Below, piece by piece: positions 4,868 through 7,863 of a stretch of DNA of 7,863 bases (the stretch's first letter is position 1; each line of letters opens with the position of its first letter). Source of the DNA: an uncultured Lachnospiraceae bacterium (GTDB taxonomy: Bacteria > Bacillota > Clostridia > Lachnospirales > Lachnospiraceae); NCBI GenBank assembly GCA_946627575.1, contig CAMOVS010000045.1, forward strand, positions 1-7,863. The letters are read 5' to 3'. The notes below the pieces were generated by a model. The model made no database searches. It was not told the origin of the DNA and saw nothing but the letters and a program-made list of their open reading frames with translations. The position numbers and the translations under genes were made by a program.

Positions 4868-7863
4868 ATGAAAAAGGGAAGAAAGAATGGTATCACAACC
4901 ATTGCGATTATCGGCAGCCTGATTCTCGCAATTATTCTGGTGGCCGGAACGATGTGGATGGGAGCCCATGCCAGACGGGACACAGAAGATGCCGTCCGGT
5001 CTGTCAGCCTGCTGTATATGGATGAGCTGGCAGGACGTCGGGAGCAGGTTGTGGAGGATAATCTCCAGGAAAAGATTCAGACGATAAACGTGGCCGTTGA
5101 CCTGATGACAGACGAGGATCTCAGCGACAAGGCGCATCTGGAGGCGTATCAAGTGCGCATGAAACAGCTCTATCATCTGGATAAGTTTGCTTTTGTGGAT
5201 ACAGAAGGTCTGATCTATACATCTACCGGAAGTCAAAACAATATTGACGAGTACAGCTTTGACTATCGGACGCTCTCCGAGCCCGAGATCTCCATCTTCC
5301 ATCCCGAAGGTGAGGATAAGCGTATTATTATCGCAGTGCCGGTCAACATTGCATTCCAGGGAAAAACGCTGTCCGTCTGCTTTATGGCCATCGACATGCA
5401 GGAGATGGTTGCCGGACTTTCCTTGAAGACCCATACCGACAATGCGACCTATTGTAATATCTATACGGAAAACGGTACGGCTCTGACGGACGCCGTACTT
5501 GGCGGGCTTGCCATGGAAGACAACCTGCTGGACGCTATGAAAAATGCTGTCTTTGAGAAGCCCTATTCCTATGAAAGTTTTACAAAGGAATTTCGGTCCG
5601 GAACTCGAGGCGTCGTTTCATTTACCTTCAACGGTATTCGGGAAACCCTGTCCTATATTCCCGTAAGCGGAACCGACTGGCAGCTTACCTACCTGATCCG
5701 GGAGAGCGTCATCAGCGACCGCATCAGTTCCATATCCGAGGGAACCGTTAGGAGGAGTATAGCCCAATCCGCATTGACGGTTATTGTCATGTTGATGATG
5801 TTCGGCTTCATCATCAGCCAGACCAAAAGAAACAGCAGACTCCTGTTGGAACAGGAAACCGCCGAAGCGGAAAACCGTGTGAAGCAGGAGGAACTGGAGC
5901 ATCGTCTGGCTCTGCAGGAAAAGCTGCTGGAGGAGGAACGACATCGGGAGCAGCAGGATAAGATGATCACAGCGCTTGCTGCCGACTACTGGAGTGTATA
6001 TTATCTGGAACTGGATAAAGATGCGGGCGTATGCTACCAGGCGCACGCGGATCTTGATTCGACCGGCTTTAAGGAAGGGGAGCATTTTACCTATCTCTCC
6101 TCTGTAACTGCTTATGCCAATCAATACATAACGGAGCCGTACAGGGAGGAGTTTCTGCGCTTTGTACAGCCGGATTCCATCCGGGAAGGGCTGAAAAAGC
6201 AGCAGGTTATATCTCATACCTATATGGTGAAGCGTCATGGAAAAGAGAGCTATGAGACCGTCCGCTTTGCCCGTGTTCATCAGGCAGGGGATCAGGACGA
6301 GAAGCATATCGACAGTGTGGGCGCCTGCTTCGTGGATGTAGATGCATATACCCGAAGCAACTTGGAGCAGCAGCAGGCTCTTAGTGAAGCGCTGACGGCG
6401 GCTGAGGAAGCCAGCAAGGCAAAAACGGCATTCCTGTCCAATATGAGCCATGAGATCCGCACGCCTATGAATGCCATTATCGGCCTTGACAGTATCGCCC
6501 TGAATGATCCGAATATATCGCATGAAACCAGAGAGTACCTGGAAAAGATCGGATCATCTGCCGAGCACCTGTTAGGGATTATCAATGACATTCTGGATAT
6601 GTCACGCATCGAGTCCGGGCGGCTCACGCTCAAACACGAAGAGTTCTCCTTCCAGAAACTGCTGGAAGCAATCAATACCATGTTTAGCGGGCAATGTCAG
6701 GATAAAGGATTGGAGTACCAGTGCCGCATTAATTCTGATGTCGATGATTACTATATCGGCGACAATATAAAGCTGCGGCAGGTTCTGATCAATATTCTCA
6801 GCAATGCGGTTAAGTTTACCCCGGCCGGCGGCAAGGTGGAGCTGCAGATAGAAAGAACGGCTCAATTTGACGGAAAAACTACGCTTAGTTTCACTATTTC
6901 AGATACCGGCATCGGTATGAGTAAAGAGTATTTGCCGCGTCTTTTTGACAGCTTCTCGCAGGAGGATTCCTCTACTACGACCAAATACGGCAATACCGGC
7001 CTCGGCATGGCTATTACAAAGAGTCTTGTAGAGCTGATGAACGGCAATATCGAAGTAGAGAGTACAAAAGGCGTCGGCACAACCTTTGTCGTCACGGTAA
7101 CCCTCTCGGATTCCGGCAGGACAGAGTTGCAGGAAGAGGATGAGATCAATCCCGGCGAAATGACGGTGCTGATCGTGGATGATGATCCGGTCGCCTGCAA
7201 ACATGCGGAGCTGGTGCTTGAAAAGGCCGGCATCGCCACGGAGATTGCAAGCTCAGGAAAGCAGGCCCTTGATATGGTCAAGCTTCGCCATGCCCGCATG
7301 GAACCCTATAATCTGATCCTTGTAGATTGGAAAATGCCGGAGATGGACGGTGTGGAGACCACACGACAGATTCGCTCAGAAATCGGTCATGAGTCCACTA
7401 TCATCATTCTTACCGCCTACCGGTGGGATGATGTTCTGGAGGAAGCGCTTGAAGCCGGTGTGGACAGCTTTCTTCCCAAGCCGCTGTTTGCAGCTGCCGT
7501 TCTGGATGAGTTCAAGTCCGCCCAGAAGAGAAAAGAGTCGCCGGCAAAAAGTCAGCAGGCCAAGACGGATCTGACCGGAAAACATATTCTTCTGGCAGAG
7601 GATGTGGATGTAAATGCAGAGATCATCCGAATGATTCTGCAGATGCGGAATATGGAAGCTGACCATGCTAAGAACGGGAAAATAGCGGTAGAGCTCTTTG
7701 CTGAACATCCGGCGGGCTACTATGACGCAATTCTGATGGACATGCGTATGCCGGAGATGGACGGGCTGGAGGCCACGCACACAATACGGGCAATGGAGCG
7801 GGACGACGCAAAGACCATCCCCATTATTGCCCTGACAGCGAATGCATTTGACGAGGACGTGCA
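4868..7863 (+). CDS. Hybrid sensor histidine kinase with two receiver domains (3' end cut by window)
   Basis: The frame is open from ATG 4868 to the edge: 998 codons, no stop. Order of parts: membrane helix about 8-32; extracytoplasmic sensor about 33-297 resembling a Cache domain (FAFVDTEGLIYTS, Asp111); membrane helix 298-319; Glu/Gln-rich coiled coil about 325-363; PAS-like region about 364-495; HisKA with FLSNMSHEIRTPMNAIIG and phospho-accepting His528; HATPase with N-box Asn646 (ILSNAVKFTP), G1 Asp679 (DTGIGMS) and G2 around 708-716 (GNTGLGMAI); receiver 1 with acidic 771-773, phospho-acceptor Asp820 (VDWKMPEMDG) and Lys871; and receiver 2 with acidic 911-912 and Asp958 (MDMRMPEMDG). All catalytic residues are intact, so an active kinase feeding a multistep phosphorelay is expected. 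An Hpt domain may lie beyond the window. The signal sensed cannot be told. No separate response regulator gene is in view. Confidence 0.95.
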   Translation, partial: MKKGRKNGITTIAIIGSLILAIILVAGTMWMGAHARRDTEDAVRSVSLLYMDELAGRREQVVEDNLQEKIQTINVAVDLMTDEDLSDKAHLEAYQVRMKQLYHLDKFAFVDTEGLIYTSTGSQNNIDEYSFDYRTLSEPEISIFHPEGEDKRIIIAVPVNIAFQGKTLSVCFMAIDMQEMVAGLSLKTHTDNATYCNIYTENGTALTDAVLGGLAMEDNLLDAMKNAVFEKPYSYESFTKEFRSGTRGVVSFTFNGIRETLSYIPVSGTDWQLTYLIRESVISDRISSISEGTVRRSIAQSALTVIVMLMMFGFIISQTKRNSRLLLEQETAEAENRVKQEELEHRLALQEKLLEEERHREQQDKMITALAADYWSVYYLELDKDAGVCYQAHADLDSTGFKEGEHFTYLSSVTAYANQYITEPYREEFLRFVQPDSIREGLKKQQVISHTYMVKRHGKESYETVRFARVHQAGDQDEKHIDSVGACFVDVDAYTRSNLEQQQALSEALTAAEEASKAKTAFLSNMSHEIRTPMNAIIGLDSIALNDPNISHETREYLEKIGSSAEHLLGIINDILDMSRIESGRLTLKHEEFSFQKLLEAINTMFSGQCQDKGLEYQCRINSDVDDYYIGDNIKLRQVLINILSNAVKFTPAGGKVELQIERTAQFDGKTTLSFTISDTGIGMSKEYLPRLFDSFSQEDSSTTTKYGNTGLGMAITKSLVELMNGNIEVESTKGVGTTFVVTVTLSDSGRTELQEEDEINPGEMTVLIVDDDPVACKHAELVLEKAGIATEIASSGKQALDMVKLRHARMEPYNLILVDWKMPEMDGVETTRQIRSEIGHESTIIILTAYRWDDVLEEALEAGVDSFLPKPLFAAAVLDEFKSAQKRKESPAKSQQAKTDLTGKHILLAEDVDVNAEIIRMILQMRNMEADHAKNGKIAVELFAEHPAGYYDAILMDMRMPEMDGLEATHTIRAMERDDAKTIPIIALTANAFDEDV

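Noticed and set aside
5618..6523. 301-codon minus-strand reading frame
   Set aside because: It is antisense to the sensor kinase membrane, PAS-like and HisKA regions, whose motifs prove the plus strand is coding; it shows no family features.

Overview
The window looks like a low-to-moderate GC Firmicute of the Clostridia, most likely a gut Lachnospiraceae-type genome. The signs are purine-rich Shine-Dalgarno sites, a Gram-positive style lipoprotein, a Clostridia-type adenine deaminase and a large two-receiver hybrid histidine kinase. This placement is inferred from protein character, not from a search.

Layout, left to right. (1) 1-120, plus strand: the last 39 codons of a gene cut by the window edge, possibly an alpha/beta-hydrolase-like protein. 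(2) 316-1296, plus: a lipoprotein carrying a complete prephenate dehydratase domain and a divergent ACT domain. A long perfect hairpin follows it and separates it from the convergent genes. (3) 3758 down to 1435, minus: a two-gene unit made of adenine deaminase followed, after a 2-base gap, by a 138-residue protein of unknown function. (4) 3759-4038: a divergent intergenic region with a candidate adenine deaminase promoter flanked by three copies of a 10-bp motif, and a perfect 14-bp tandem repeat in front of the other gene. (5) 4039-4755, plus: a GNAT acetyltransferase with a small Sm-like N-terminal domain. (6) 4868 to the right edge, plus: a membrane hybrid sensor kinase (extracytoplasmic Cache-like sensor, PAS-like region, HisKA, HATPase, two receivers), cut by the window end after 998 codons.

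The genes do not form one pathway. Adenine deaminase is purine salvage, the kinase is signalling, and the acetyltransferase has no visible partner. The most unusual item is the secreted, lipid-anchored prephenate dehydratase. The enzyme of this family is normally cytoplasmic and makes phenylpyruvate for phenylalanine synthesis, yet this copy has a textbook lipobox while keeping the known catalytic residues. I see no RNA gene, CRISPR array, insertion sequence or phage gene.
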